A stretch of 64,000 nt of DNA from Streptomyces sp. H39-S7 (GCF_027158205.1 NZ_JAPVLU010000003.1:186001-250000), one strand, 5' to 3'. Positions 1 to 8,711 are shown, counted from the stretch's first letter. Made by a program: numbers and translations. The notes: a model not told the origin generated them from the sequence alone.

Positions 1-896
1 TGAGCGGGAGTCTCCAGGTCCAGGATCCGCGAGGCGTGCTGCGCGATGGTCGAGGAGACCGGCCCCGGCAGCCAGTTGTGCAGCACGGCAGCGGCTCCGG
101 CGGGGGCCAGTGCCTCGCTGATCTGCTGCGGAGTCGGCCGCTGCGCCGGGTCCTTCTGCAGGCAGGCCAGCACCAACGGCCGCAGCGAGGAGGGCATCTC
201 GGTCAGGTTCGGGGTGCCGTGCACCACCTGATAGAGGAGCGAGGCAGCCGTACCGATCCCGAACGGCTGCTGGCCGGTGGCCGCGTACGCCAGCACCACG
301 CCCAGCGAGAAGACGTCCCCCGGCGGCCCGGCCACCTCGCCGACCGCCTGCTCGGGCGGTATGAAACCTGGTGAGCCGACGACCACTCCCGTGCTCGTCA
401 TCCGGTCGCCGTCGACGGCACGTGCGATACCGAAGTCGATCACCCGTGGCCCGTCCGCGGCCAGCAGCACATTGGACGGCTTCAGGTCCCGGTGCACGAG
501 TCCCGCGCCGTGGATCACCACGAGCGCCTCCGCCAGCCCTGCACCCAGCGCGCGCACGGACGCCTCGGGCAGCGGGCCGTGCTGCTCGATCACCTCGTCG
601 AGCGGCGGGCCCAGCACGTACGCGGTCGCCAGCCACGGCAGCCGGCCCTCGGTGTCGGCGTCGACGACGGGCGCCGTGTAGGCCCCGGAAACCGCCCGCG
701 CGATCTCCACCTCGTGCCGGAACCGCGTACGGAACTGCTGGTCCTCGGCCAGTTCGGGCCGGACCACCTTCACGGCGACCGTCCGGCCGCCCGGCGACCG
801 GGCGAGGTAGACCCGCCCCATGCCGCCTGCGCCGAGTCGTCCCAACAGGCGGTATGCCCCTAGGTTCTGCGGGTCTTCCGGCTCCAATGGCTGCAT
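1..896 (-). CDS. Ser/Thr protein kinase, Hanks type (N-terminal part)
   Basis: Read on the minus strand from an ATG at 896, the frame stays open to the window edge, so the C-terminal end is missing. About 298 residues are visible. All main kinase landmarks are present: a Gly-rich loop GAGGMGRVY near residues 22-30, the ATP-anchoring Lys43 in VAVKVV, the catalytic loop HRDLKPSN with Asp137, and DFG at 154-156. The activation segment ends in PPEQ where family members usually have APEQ. After the kinase domain (about residues 15-265) the chain continues into a linker, and any transmembrane or sensor part lies outside the window. The protein would phosphorylate Ser/Thr of unknown targets. It is divergent from the WXG100-like cluster starting at 1099, which may or may not be functionally linked. 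Confidence 0.93.
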   Translation of the reverse strand, partial: MQPLEPEDPQNLGAYRLLGRLGAGGMGRVYLARSPGGRTVAVKVVRPELAEDQQFRTRFRHEVEIARAVSGAYTAPVVDADTEGRLPWLATAYVLGPPLDEVIEQHGPLPEASVRALGAGLAEALVVIHGAGLVHRDLKPSNVLLAADGPRVIDFGIARAVDGDRMTSTGVVVGSPGFIPPEQAVGEVAGPPGDVFSLGVVLAYAATGQQPFGIGTAASLLYQVVHGTPNLTEMPSSLRPLVLACLQKDPAQRPTPQQISEALAPAGAAAVLHNWLPGPVSSTIAQHASRILDLETPA

Positions 897-1098
897 CAAC
901 AGCCACCCCCGTCTCCTGTGTGCACATCCGTGACGTCGGGTCACCCCGACGTGGCAGCCTATTGCGCCGGTTTTCTCGCGGCCGATGTGGTCCCCTTCCC
1001 CTCGCGGCCCGTGCGTAGGGTGGGGAACCATCAGCCACACAGGTGACGTCGCACCCATCGGCAGATGCGTGCGAGGCAATGGAGCAACGGGGTGAACC

Positions 1099-1398
1099 AT
1101 GGGTGATCTGCAGATCAACGGAACCGTGATGGGGGATCTGCGCAGAACGTTCTCCACCATCGCGCATCGTATGGAAGCCGTCAGCCGGACCATGGGCAAC
1201 GCCAACGGCGAGGGTGTCGGAGCGCCCAAACTCATCGACGACGTGCACGACTTCGCGGACGAGTGGAAGTACGGCGTCAAGCAGATCGGCGAGCACGCCG
1301 ACACCGCGGTCCAGATGATCGATCAGATCGGCAAGACCTTCGACGACGCCGATCTGCAGCTCGCCAACTCCCTCAAGCCGGAAGGCAAGTGCTCGTGA
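1099..1398 (+). CDS. Small WXG100/ESX-like helical protein
   Basis: This 99-residue protein is predicted all-helical, has no signal peptide or membrane segment, and has the size of ESX/WXG100 proteins secreted by type VII systems. A Trp-containing turn (EWKYGV, about residues 54-59) lies between two amphipathic helices, but the strict W-x-G is not intact. The start is supported by GGGGTGAA six bases upstream. Its stop codon overlaps the GTG of the next gene (GTGA at 1395-1398), so the two are translationally coupled, as expected for ESX partner pairs. No EccC or other secretion machinery is visible in the window. The assignment rests on size, helicity and gene pairing, and a non-secreted role is possible. 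Confidence 0.7.
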   Translation: MGDLQINGTVMGDLRRTFSTIAHRMEAVSRTMGNANGEGVGAPKLIDDVHDFADEWKYGVKQIGEHADTAVQMIDQIGKTFDDADLQLANSLKPEGKCS

Positions 1399-2738
1399 CC
1401 CGTAGTTTCCCCCACCTCGGGTTCGATCCGACACCGGGTGACGTCGGGCAGACACGCTCCCTGTCCCGGCAGTTGGGCGATCTGACGACCGAGTTGTCGA
1501 CGACGGTCAACGAGTTGCAGCAGATCGAGTGCGGCTACTGGAAGGGCGAGGCGGCCAAGGCCTTCAGCCGGCACATATCCCAGGACGTCACCCCGTTGAT
1601 CAAGAAGGCGCACGACTCCTTCGGCCGGGCCGCCACCTCGATCGGCAACTGGGCCGAGCAACTGCATGGCTTCCAGGACGAGGCCGCCGCGCTGGAGCGC
1701 GAGGCCTCGACCAAGCAGGAGACCCTCGACGGCGCCAAGAGGGCCCTGGGCTCCGCCCCCACGGCCACCCCGAGCGGCACCGAGACCCCGCACCCCCAGC
1801 CGGGCGCGTCCCCCACCCCCACGGCCGCCGACGAGAACAAGAAGAAGCACAAGGACGTCACCGACGCCGACACCGCCCTGCAGGGTGTCCGGCACCGGGC
1901 CGAGGAACTGCACAATCGTTTCACCCGGGCCGCCCAGGCCGTCAGCCATGACCTCGACAAGGCCGGCGACATGGCGCCCGACAAGCCGGGCCTCTTCCAC
2001 CGCATGGTCAGCGGTGTCGAGGGCGCGTGGAACGACACGGTCAAGTGGGTCCAGGACCACGCAGACATGATCAAGCTGATCGGTGACATCCTCGGCGACC
2101 TCAGCGGCATCCTCGGGATGCTCGCCATCATCACCGCCCCGTTCGAACCGCTGGGCGCGATCTTCGCGGGCGCGGCGGTGGCCACCAGCGCCCTCGCCCT
2201 GGTGGCGCATCTCGTCGCCAAGGCGGCCGGCGCGGACGTCAGCTGGATGTCCATCGGGCTGGACGCGCTCGGCGCGGTCCCCGGCCTCGGCGCGTTCTCC
2301 AAGGGCGTCAAGGTCGCCGACGGAGCCGTGGCGGCCGGGCGCGCGGCCGAACTCGGCGAGGGCTTCCGCGGTGTGACGACGATCAGCCGCAACATCGTCG
2401 GTGTGGGCGACCGGGTGGCCGGCGCCCTCAGCTTCACCGTCAAGGGGAAGACGATCGGGCTGTGGGGCTTCAAGAGCGGCGGTCTGATCAAGGCCGAGGG
2501 CACGATGGGCCGGCTCGGCCTCGTCGCCGAGCAGAACTACGCCAAGGGCCAGTGGCTCGGCACCCGCGGCCTGGATCTCATCAGCAAGGGCAAGTGGGCG
2601 ATCAACCCGATGTCCGGTCTCGGGCGCGGGATCGACGCAGGCATCAAGATCGCGCCGAAGCTGTGGTCGGTGCCGCAGCACATCGGCGAGGCGCTCCACC
2701 CGGGCGACCGGTTCAACCAGGCGGCCACCGCGCACTGA
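1395..2738 (+). CDS. Putative type VII-secreted WXG100-domain protein
   Basis: This 447-residue protein starts at a GTG overlapping the previous stop. Residues 1-110 form a WXG100-like helical hairpin with a true W-x-G turn in GYWKGEAAKAF (about residues 50-60). A Pro/Thr-rich linker follows (about 118-150), then a second helical region, then a strongly hydrophobic Ala/Gly-rich segment (about 215-280). The C-terminal 150 residues are Gly-rich and show no recognised catalytic motif. The layout resembles large LXG/WXG effectors with an N-terminal secretion domain and a C-terminal payload. The payload function is unknown. It is co-transcribed with the 99-residue protein upstream and probably with the gene at 2827. 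A toxin role is possible, but no toxin motif is visible. Confidence 0.75.
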   Translation: MTRSFPHLGFDPTPGDVGQTRSLSRQLGDLTTELSTTVNELQQIECGYWKGEAAKAFSRHISQDVTPLIKKAHDSFGRAATSIGNWAEQLHGFQDEAAALEREASTKQETLDGAKRALGSAPTATPSGTETPHPQPGASPTPTAADENKKKHKDVTDADTALQGVRHRAEELHNRFTRAAQAVSHDLDKAGDMAPDKPGLFHRMVSGVEGAWNDTVKWVQDHADMIKLIGDILGDLSGILGMLAIITAPFEPLGAIFAGAAVATSALALVAHLVAKAAGADVSWMSIGLDALGAVPGLGAFSKGVKVADGAVAAGRAAELGEGFRGVTTISRNIVGVGDRVAGALSFTVKGKTIGLWGFKSGGLIKAEGTMGRLGLVAEQNYAKGQWLGTRGLDLISKGKWAINPMSGLGRGIDAGIKIAPKLWSVPQHIGEALHPGDRFNQAATAH

Positions 2739-2797
2739 CCGACAGCACAGCCCCCCCACCGCGCACTGACCGGCAGCACCCCCCCCACTGACCGGCA
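2726..2797. repeat. 31-bp imperfect tandem duplication across a stop codon
   Basis: A unit beginning CACCGCGCACTGACCG starts at 2726 and again at 2757, 31 bases apart, and a partial third unit begins at 2786. Each unit ends in a C-run. The stop codon of the upstream gene (2736-2738) lies in the first unit, so the extra units carry vestigial copies of that gene end. This looks like slippage in a low-complexity junction. Confidence 0.75.
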
Positions 2798-2826
2798 AGC
2801 GCGAAAGCACTGAGGACGGCGAGACG

Positions 2827-3720
2827 ATGGACTGGTATCCGGACGCGGGCGAGGCCTCGCTGTTCCGCACCACACTGCGCTTCGCGACTGGGATGGCCCC
2901 GCCCGTCTCCGGCTCGCGGTGGTACCGCGACACCGGCCGGCACGACATCCAGCCCGAGCTCGTGGCCGCCGGCTGGCCGCCCGGACCGGAGTTCACCCTC
3001 CGGAGCGGCACCGATCAGGCGACGCGGCGCGCCGGCCGCGCCGCCTGGCTGGGCATCCCGCTGCTGCTCAACCTCATCTCCAACGCGGGCGGCGCGCCGG
3101 GCTCGCCCTTCGGAGACGTCGCCCTGCGCGGCGACCCGCAGGACCCGGAGAACGAGGTCGAGGACTTCCCCGTCCTGTGGGCGGCGCCCGGCACGGCCGC
3201 CCGTACGCTGCCGTGGCAGCTCGACCCGGCCCGGCAGGCCAAGGGCTACCGCACCGACGCGGTGGTGACCGACCGGCGGCTGGTCGTCCTCGGCATCGCG
3301 TCCGTCACGGCTCCGGCGGACGTGCTCTGGGAGGCGCCGCGCGAGCGGATCGCGAAAGCGGAACGCCGTGAGTACGCCGAGACGAAGGCCGACCTGGTGA
3401 TCACCTTCGCGGACGGATCCTGGGTCCGGGTGTCCGCCGGATCGGCCGACAACGCCGCCAAGGTGGTCCAGCATCTGAACGGCACGGTCCGCACGCTGAC
3501 GGACGAGCAGCTGACCGGCGGGCAGCGCGAGCGCGTCGCCCGTTTCCTCGGCGAACTCCCGCCGAACGCCGAAGCCCCGGTCCTCACCGTGCTCCCGAGC
3601 GGCATCGTCCAGGTCGAGGCGCGCGTCCCGGCGAAGCTCGGCAAGGGCCTGTTCGAAACCCACACGATCCTGATGGACGACGCGGGCGCGCCCGCGCCTC
3701 CCCGACCCGGCGACCTGTGA
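2827..3720 (+). CDS. Conserved hypothetical protein in the WXG100-like cluster
   Basis: This is a 297-residue soluble protein without signal peptide. Residues 1-45 contain a WYRDTGRHDIQPE-type segment. The region around residues 85-105 is mildly hydrophobic. Residues 140-235 look like a PH-like/DUF2510-adjacent beta domain of the kind that handles acidic or basic membrane contacts (TDRRLVVLG followed by ITFADGSWVRV). That fold reading is an inference. It sits 88 bp after the WXG100-domain gene and 13 bp before the next one, so it is probably in the same transcript. I do not recognise a function. Plausible roles are an effector chaperone or an accessory factor of type VII secretion. Confidence 0.75.
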   Translation: MDWYPDAGEASLFRTTLRFATGMAPPVSGSRWYRDTGRHDIQPELVAAGWPPGPEFTLRSGTDQATRRAGRAAWLGIPLLLNLISNAGGAPGSPFGDVALRGDPQDPENEVEDFPVLWAAPGTAARTLPWQLDPARQAKGYRTDAVVTDRRLVVLGIASVTAPADVLWEAPRERIAKAERREYAETKADLVITFADGSWVRVSAGSADNAAKVVQHLNGTVRTLTDEQLTGGQRERVARFLGELPPNAEAPVLTVLPSGIVQVEARVPAKLGKGLFETHTILMDDAGAPAPPRPGDL

Positions 3721-3733
3721 GCGACACGACTCC

Positions 3734-4435
3734 ATGAGCATCTCCGACATATCTCCCTCCGTCCCGACCGCTCTCGACGGCCCGGACATCCCTCCCCTGT
3801 GGTTCGTCGTCCCCGACGGCTTCCACCCCCTCCCGATCGCCGCCACCCCCGAGGAACGCGCCGCGGGCGCGGCCGACTTCGTACGCGAGCTGTTCCCCAA
3901 CGGCGACGACGACCTGTGGACGCCGGCCGCGCTCTTCTACGCGGGCCTCGCCGAGCTGATGACCGAAGGAGGCCTGGCCTTCTCGGCGATGGGCCTGTTC
4001 GGAATCGACGACGGCGGCATCGCGCACTGCTCGTTCACCGTCTCCGCCGTCGCGTCCGACCACCCGTCGGTCGAGGTCGCGGCGCTGGGACTGCGCGAGA
4101 TCATGACCCGCGACCCGCTCAACGACGCGCGCTGGCTGGACCTCCCGTGCGGTCCGGCCGTCTCCGCCGTCTCCATGCGCGAGATCACCATCGGCGGCGA
4201 GATGACCGCGACCGGCGAGGACGCCTCGCTGCTCACCGGCCAGATCCAGGTCTGGGTGCCGTTCCCCACCGGCCCGTTCACCGCCGTCTTCACGCTCGAC
4301 ACGGCCGCCGTGGACTACTGGGGCGAGATCAGCGACATGACGGTCGCGATCCTGCGCACGGTGAGCTTCACACCGCCGGAGGAGCGGGCGGCGGAGGAGC
4401 GGGTGACGGAGGAGCGGGTGGCGGAGGGCTCCTGA
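3734..4435 (+). CDS. Conserved hypothetical protein with EER repeats at C terminus
   Basis: This 233-residue protein is compact and acidic and has no signal peptide. The central part alternates strands and helices with many hydrophobic/Gly pairs, and the last 20 residues are a short Glu/Arg repeat (EERAAEERVTEERVAEGS). The repeat arises from a tandem 18-bp duplication in the DNA at about 4377-4430. Only 13 bp separate it from the gene upstream, which suggests an operon of four genes from 1099. No enzyme motif is visible. Proteins of this kind often accompany WXG100 effectors in Streptomyces, and a chaperone or immunity-like role is conceivable but unproven. Confidence 0.72.
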   Translation: MSISDISPSVPTALDGPDIPPLWFVVPDGFHPLPIAATPEERAAGAADFVRELFPNGDDDLWTPAALFYAGLAELMTEGGLAFSAMGLFGIDDGGIAHCSFTVSAVASDHPSVEVAALGLREIMTRDPLNDARWLDLPCGPAVSAVSMREITIGGEMTATGEDASLLTGQIQVWVPFPTGPFTAVFTLDTAAVDYWGEISDMTVAILRTVSFTPPEERAAEERVTEERVAEGS

Positions 4436-4468
4436 CGTCTCCAGCCCCTCTGCCGACCGTCGACCCCG

Positions 4469-5353
4469 TCAGGTCGTCCCGGTCCGCTGCCGGGGTATCG
4501 CGGACTCCTCCAGGAAGCGCTCGACCGTCTCGTACCAGGCGGCGGGCTGCTCCCAGTGGAGGAGATGGCCGGCGTCCGGGATCTCGGCGTAGCTGCCGCG
4601 GGGCAGGACGCGGACCATCTCCTGGGCCTCGGCACGCCCCAGTTCGCCCTCCAGACCGCGGACGACGAGGGCGGGGCAGCGGACCTGGGTGAGCTCCTCC
4701 CAGTGGGCGTCCAGGATCCACGGGGCACGGGAGCGGAGCATGTGGCGGCGGGCGAAGACGGGCCGCCAGCCGTCACCGCGCTCTTCCATGATCTCGGTGT
4801 AGAAGTCGCCCCTGGCGGGGCGCGGAGGATCGACCCAGGGGTCGTCCTCACCGAACCATTTGCGCACGTCGGCGAGGCTGGCGAAGGGCAGCGGCCAGGA
4901 TTCGAACCACGACTCCCAGTCGTGCTGGCTCGCCTCCCCGAGGGCCGCGGCACGCATGTCGCAGACGATGACGGCCCGTACGAGGTCCGGGCGGCGGGCG
5001 GCGAGCTGCCAGGCGGTGAGACCGCCCATGGAGTGCCCGACGAGCGTGACGGGGGCGAGGCCGAGCTGTTCCACGGCCGCCTCGGCGTCGGCGAGGTACG
5101 CCTCGCGGCTGTAAGGACCCTCGGGTTTGTCGCTGCGCCCGTGGCCGCGCTGGTCCAGGGCGATGGCACGGTAGCGGGGGGCGAGCCGGCGGGCGGTGCC
5201 GGCCCAGTGGGAGGCCCGGCCCATGAGCCCGTGGAGCAGCAGGACGCCGGGCCCGGCGGGGCCGTCCTCCTTGGCGTCGGCGGCATAATCCCAGGCCGCG
5301 AGCCGGACGGAGCCCGCTCCGGTCACCTCGATACGTCGGATCATGTGCCGCAC
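4469..5353 (-). CDS. Alpha/beta hydrolase
   Basis: This 294-residue cytoplasmic alpha/beta-hydrolase has an oxyanion region HGLMG near residue 41, the DQRGHGRSDKP loop, the nucleophile elbow GHSMGG (Ser about residue 107), a probable acid in the C-terminal third and the catalytic His in DAGHLLHW near residue 262. A cap region (about 135-205) is rich in Trp, pointing to a hydrophobic substrate, but the substrate cannot be named. It is transcribed leftward. A perfect 8+8-bp inverted repeat lies 39 bp upstream of the start (5392-5413) and is a likely operator. An alternative in-frame ATG three codons in (MIRRIEV) is possible. Confidence 0.9.
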   Translation of the reverse strand: MRHMIRRIEVTGAGSVRLAAWDYAADAKEDGPAGPGVLLLHGLMGRASHWAGTARRLAPRYRAIALDQRGHGRSDKPEGPYSREAYLADAEAAVEQLGLAPVTLVGHSMGGLTAWQLAARRPDLVRAVIVCDMRAAALGEASQHDWESWFESWPLPFASLADVRKWFGEDDPWVDPPRPARGDFYTEIMEERGDGWRPVFARRHMLRSRAPWILDAHWEELTQVRCPALVVRGLEGELGRAEAQEMVRVLPRGSYAEIPDAGHLLHWEQPAAWYETVERFLEESAIPRQRTGTT

Positions 5354-5391
5354 CCCCCTGACGAACTGGTCGGGTCGTTCAGGTGCCTACG

Positions 5392-5413
5392 TTATCGAAC
5401 TTTCATTCGATAA
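5392..5413. promoter_or_regulatory. Perfect inverted repeat, likely operator of hydrolase gene
   Basis: Arms TTATCGAA and TTCGATAA are perfectly complementary around a 6-base spacer (CTTTCA). This A/T-rich palindrome stands out in a G/C-rich region and lies just upstream of the hydrolase start at 5353. The 8+6+8 shape suits a dimeric TetR-, GntR- or MarR-like regulator. No dedicated regulator gene is adjacent except the DtxR-type repressor, whose known boxes look different. Confidence 0.55.
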
Positions 5414-5596
5414 GACGGTCGGAACTCACAACATCGCTCTTTCGAGTGACATCACTCAAGGATTGACCGCCGCAGCCGAGGGGAGATCTCCTGCGGGGCG
5501 CGATGTGAAGGGGAAGCGGTCGCGCGGAGTACTCGGGAAGCTCGGGGTTCCGGGTCCTCCGAGGGGAGCACCACCAGGGGAGGGACAAGGGGAGGA

Positions 5597-5626
5597 GGGC
5601 CCCGGCGCCATCAGGCGCCGGGGCCC
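5597..5626 (-). terminator. Terminator of dtxR-type gene
   Basis: A perfect 13-bp G/C-only stem (arm GGGCCCCGGCGCC) with an ATCA loop lies 32 bp downstream of the repressor stop. There is no U-tract, which is usual for Streptomyces terminators. Between this hairpin and the hydrolase start I see nothing except the operator-like repeat at 5392-5413. Confidence 0.8.
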
Positions 5627-5657
5627 CGCCCTTTCCCACCAGGACAAACCGCGGGTC

Positions 5658-6350
5658 CTACCGCTTGGCCACGAAGACGTGCGAAGCGACCTCGGCGCCC
5701 AGCTCGGCGGCCTCGCCGCCGCTGCCCACGAGCACCCCGCCCGCTGAGGACGTCACGCTCACCACCGCGCCCGGCTGCACACCGGCCCGCCGCAGCGTGT
5801 ACATCAGCTGGGCGTCGGTCTGGATCGGCTCGCCGATCCGCTTGATCACGACGCTGGCCCCGGCCGGGCCCGGCGACAGCTCCGCCAGACTGACCATGCC
5901 CTCCTCGAGGAAGGGGTCGGCCTCGGCCTTCTCGCCCAGCTCCTCGAGACCCGGGATCGGGTTCCCGTACGGCGACTCGGTCGGGTGCCGCAGCAGCTCC
6001 AGCACCTTGCGCTCCACCGCCTCGCTCATGACGTGCTCCCAGCGGCAGGCCTCGGCGTGCACCTGCTCCCACTCCAGGCCGATCACGTCGACGAGCAGGC
6101 ATTCGGCGATCCGGTGCTTGCGCATCACGCGCGTCGCCGTCCGCCGGCCCTCGTCGGTCAGTTCCAGGTGGCGGTCGCCCGCGACGTGCACCAGGCCGTC
6201 GCGTTCCATGCGCGCCACGGTCTGGCTGACCGTCGGGCCGCTCTGATCGAGCCGCTCGGCGATTCGGGCGCGCATGGGGACCACACCCTCCTCTTCCAGC
6301 TCCAGGATGGTGCGGAGATACATCTCCGTCGTGTCGATGAGTCCGGACAT
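5658..6350 (-). CDS. DtxR/IdeR-family metal-dependent repressor
   Basis: This 230-residue iron-dependent repressor has an N-terminal winged helix (about residues 1-70, with GPTVSQTVARMERDGL as recognition helix), a metal-binding and dimerisation domain (about 71-140) and a C-terminal SH3-like domain (about 150-228). The hallmark C-x-x-E-H set is present in CRWEHVMS near residue 102, giving the ancillary and primary metal ligands, and His79-type ligands are in MRKHRIAE. With Fe2+ bound it would repress siderophore and iron-uptake genes. The length matches DtxR-type regulators of Streptomyces (the SCO4394 ortholog group). It is divergent from the SIS gene, and the terminator at 5597-5626 follows it. 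Confidence 0.93.
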   Translation of the reverse strand: MSGLIDTTEMYLRTILELEEEGVVPMRARIAERLDQSGPTVSQTVARMERDGLVHVAGDRHLELTDEGRRTATRVMRKHRIAECLLVDVIGLEWEQVHAEACRWEHVMSEAVERKVLELLRHPTESPYGNPIPGLEELGEKAEADPFLEEGMVSLAELSPGPAGASVVIKRIGEPIQTDAQLMYTLRRAGVQPGAVVSVTSSAGGVLVGSGGEAAELGAEVASHVFVAKR

Positions 6351-6467
6351 GCGCGCCCCTCAATAGCTAGTGCGTGGCCCTGCACCAATTCTGACGCATC
6401 CCACCGACAACCGGCCCCGGCGCGGGATTCTTGACAGCGACGGCAGCCTGGCCGCACGGTGATCCGC

Positions 6468-7229
6468 ATGAGTGAGCCCCGCGACGATCTGGCCGACGAA
6501 TACTTCGATGCGGCCATCGCCCTCCTCCGGAGGGTACGGGACGAGGAGTCCGCAGGTATCACAGCGGCGGGCAGGGCCATCGCCGATGCCGTCGCCGCGG
6601 GCAACCGCATCTTCGCCTTCGGCGCCGGGCACTCCTCGCTCGCCGCCCAGGACGTCGTCTACCGCGCCGGCGGTCTCGCGGTCGTCAACCTCCTCGTCGT
6701 ACCCGGCACCGTCGGTATCGACGTCATGCCCGCGACCCTGGGCAGCGCCCTGGAGCGGGTCGACGGCCTCGCGGGCGCCGTGCTCGACACCAGCCCGGCC
6801 AAACCCGGTGACGTCCTCATCGTCATCTCGCTGTCCGGGCGCAACGCCCTGCCGGTCGAGATGGCGCAGAACGCCCGCGCCCTCGGCCTCACGGTCATCG
6901 GCGTCACCTCCGTGGCCTACACCAAGGAGACCAAGTCCCGGCACGTCTCGGGCACTTTCCTCAAGGACCACTGCGACATCGTGCTCGACTCGAAGATCGC
7001 CGTCGGCGACGCGGAACTCGTCCGCGACGACGTCCCGGCGCCCTTCGCCCCGGCCTCGACCGTGGTGACCAGCGCCCTCATGCAGGCCGTCGTCGCCACC
7101 GCGGTCGCGGAGCTCGCCAGGCGCGGCATCACGCCGCCGCTGCTGCGCTCGGGGAACGTGGACGGCGGACACGACTGGAACGGCCGCATCTTCGAGGAGT
7201 ACGGCTCGCGGATCTTCTTCCGCCACTGA
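6468..7229 (+). CDS. SIS-domain protein, UPF0309 (SCO4393-like)
   Basis: This 253-residue SIS-fold protein has the phosphosugar pocket motifs FAFGAGHSSLAAQD (about residues 48-61) and ISLSGRNALPVE (about 121-132). It closely resembles UPF0309 members, which are sugar-phosphate isomerase/binding proteins of unproven substrate. I choose ATG 6468 over the in-frame GTG 6459. A promoter-like TTGACA (6431-6436) with an 18-bp spacer and CACGGT (6455-6460) would place the transcript start next to that ATG, giving a leaderless or nearly leaderless mRNA. GGTGATC just before the ATG could alternatively act as a Shine-Dalgarno. It is divergent from the DtxR-type gene, as in other Streptomyces. Confidence 0.9.
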   Translation: MSEPRDDLADEYFDAAIALLRRVRDEESAGITAAGRAIADAVAAGNRIFAFGAGHSSLAAQDVVYRAGGLAVVNLLVVPGTVGIDVMPATLGSALERVDGLAGAVLDTSPAKPGDVLIVISLSGRNALPVEMAQNARALGLTVIGVTSVAYTKETKSRHVSGTFLKDHCDIVLDSKIAVGDAELVRDDVPAPFAPASTVVTSALMQAVVATAVAELARRGITPPLLRSGNVDGGHDWNGRIFEEYGSRIFFRH

Positions 7230-7250
7230 AACCGCGCGTCCGGGGGCGCC

Positions 7251-8594
7251 TCAGCCCAACTGCTGCGCCAGATCCAGCGCCGCGGCCACCCGCACCGCCA
7301 CGTCCTCCGCGTACGCCGCGTCCGCCCGGTCGAAGAGACGGCGCCCCCCGCCCCGCAGGAACGTGACTGCGCCCAGAGTGCGTCCGCGGCTCCGCAGGAC
7401 CGTGGAGAGGCCGTGGACGGTCCCCTCGGGCCAACGGCGGGCCGCGGCCCACTCGTCGATCCTGGCCCGCGAGGCGGGCTCGGCCGCCGCGAGGGCGCCG
7501 AAGCTGGCGCGTACGGTGCCGATCCGCTCCACGGCCTGCAGCACGGGGTGCGCCGCCCCGTACGCCACCGGGATCGTGCCGACCAGGATGGGCAGACACG
7601 GCCCCGAGGACCCCACCGGGGTCGAGGCGGCGCGCACCAGCCTGCCGTCGTCACCCACGAGGTCGACGAGCGCGTGGTCGGCGAACCCCGGCAGGGCGAA
7701 GTCCAGATAGGTGGTCGCGGCCTCCACCGGGTCCTCGCACTCGGCCGCCGAGCGCCCCGCCCGGTGCAGCTGGTTGTGGCGGAAGCGCAGCAACGATCCT
7801 TCTTGCTCCGCGAGTTTGGCCTCCGTCACGTCCAGGAACAGCCAGCCGACGCCGAGCGGCACCGGTTCCTCGCCGAGCGGCGACCCCAGGCGGACGAATC
7901 CGCTGCGCCAGCACTGCCGCTTGGCGCTCTCGTCGCCGCGCAGGCTCACCCACAGCTCGGACGGGACCGGCGGGCTGCCCTCCGCGAGCACGTGCTGCAG
8001 GGCCGTCTCCAGCTCCTCCAGGCCCTGCTCGAGCAGATCCCCGAGCGGCCGGCCGAGCAGGGTGTCCCTGCCGGTGCGCAGCAGGCGGGCGGCGTGCGCG
8101 TTCACCACGGCGGGCCGCAGATCCGCGTCTATGAGCACGACGCCCCAGGAGGCGTCGTCGAAGAGCGCCTCACTGAGCGCGATGGAGCGCTCCAGGTCGA
8201 TCTGGGCGTGCACCTCGGAGAAGGCGCAGTAGACCCCGGCGGGCCGGCCGTCCTGCCCCTGCACGGCCGCGGACTGGGTACGGACGAGCACCCGGTGGCC
8301 GTCCTTGGTCAGAAGCGCGAATTCGTGCACCTGCCGGCCGGGCGCCTCCATGGCGCCGAGCAGTCTCGTCTGTACGTCGGGCGCGTCGGCACTACGGGCC
8401 GCCCAGCCCGAAAAGCCGCGGCGGCCGATCGCATCGTCCGCCGACCAGCCGAGGATCCGTACGGCTTCTGAATTCCAATGGGTGATGACACCCTCGCGGT
8501 CGAAGGCGCACAGGCCCGCCTCCATACCGTCGAGCAGAGCGGCGAGTAGCTGCTCGTCGCCATCACTGAGCGGCTTCGCATCGAATGGCTGCAC
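7251..8594 (-). CDS. PAS-PAS-GAF sensory protein
   Basis: This 447-residue soluble protein has two PAS domains (about residues 12-125 and 140-255) and a GAF-like domain (about 275-445). PAS signatures include VITHWNSEAVRILGW and a PAC-like KDGHRVLVRT. There is no output module: no kinase, phosphatase, GGDEF or HTH. Streptomyces homologs often end in SpoIIE phosphatase domains, so this short form may act by protein contact. The start is a GTG because an in-frame stop lies just upstream, and no clear Shine-Dalgarno is visible. The upstream intergenic region carries a rightward promoter and structured RNA candidate. Confidence 0.85.
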   Translation of the reverse strand: MQPFDAKPLSDGDEQLLAALLDGMEAGLCAFDREGVITHWNSEAVRILGWSADDAIGRRGFSGWAARSADAPDVQTRLLGAMEAPGRQVHEFALLTKDGHRVLVRTQSAAVQGQDGRPAGVYCAFSEVHAQIDLERSIALSEALFDDASWGVVLIDADLRPAVVNAHAARLLRTGRDTLLGRPLGDLLEQGLEELETALQHVLAEGSPPVPSELWVSLRGDESAKRQCWRSGFVRLGSPLGEEPVPLGVGWLFLDVTEAKLAEQEGSLLRFRHNQLHRAGRSAAECEDPVEAATTYLDFALPGFADHALVDLVGDDGRLVRAASTPVGSSGPCLPILVGTIPVAYGAAHPVLQAVERIGTVRASFGALAAAEPASRARIDEWAAARRWPEGTVHGLSTVLRSRGRTLGAVTFLRGGGRRLFDRADAAYAEDVAVRVAAALDLAQQLG

Positions 8595-8649
8595 GTCGAA
8601 TCATTCAACCCCGGTGTGACCCAGCCCACACGGCGTTTCGATAAATCGG

Positions 8650-8678
8650 TTGTGCCTCCCGAGGCCGGTTCCTAATGT
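8650..8678 (+). promoter_or_regulatory. Predicted promoter for small-ORF/structured RNA locus
   Basis: A -35-like TTGTGC (8650-8655) and a -10-like TAATGT (8673-8678) are separated by exactly 17 bp on the plus strand, pointing to a start near 8685. It lies between two leftward genes, so its product would not be either neighbour's message. Confidence 0.45.
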
Positions 8679-8711
8679 TGCGGTCACACATGAAGGGAGG
8701 TGGTTCGCAGC

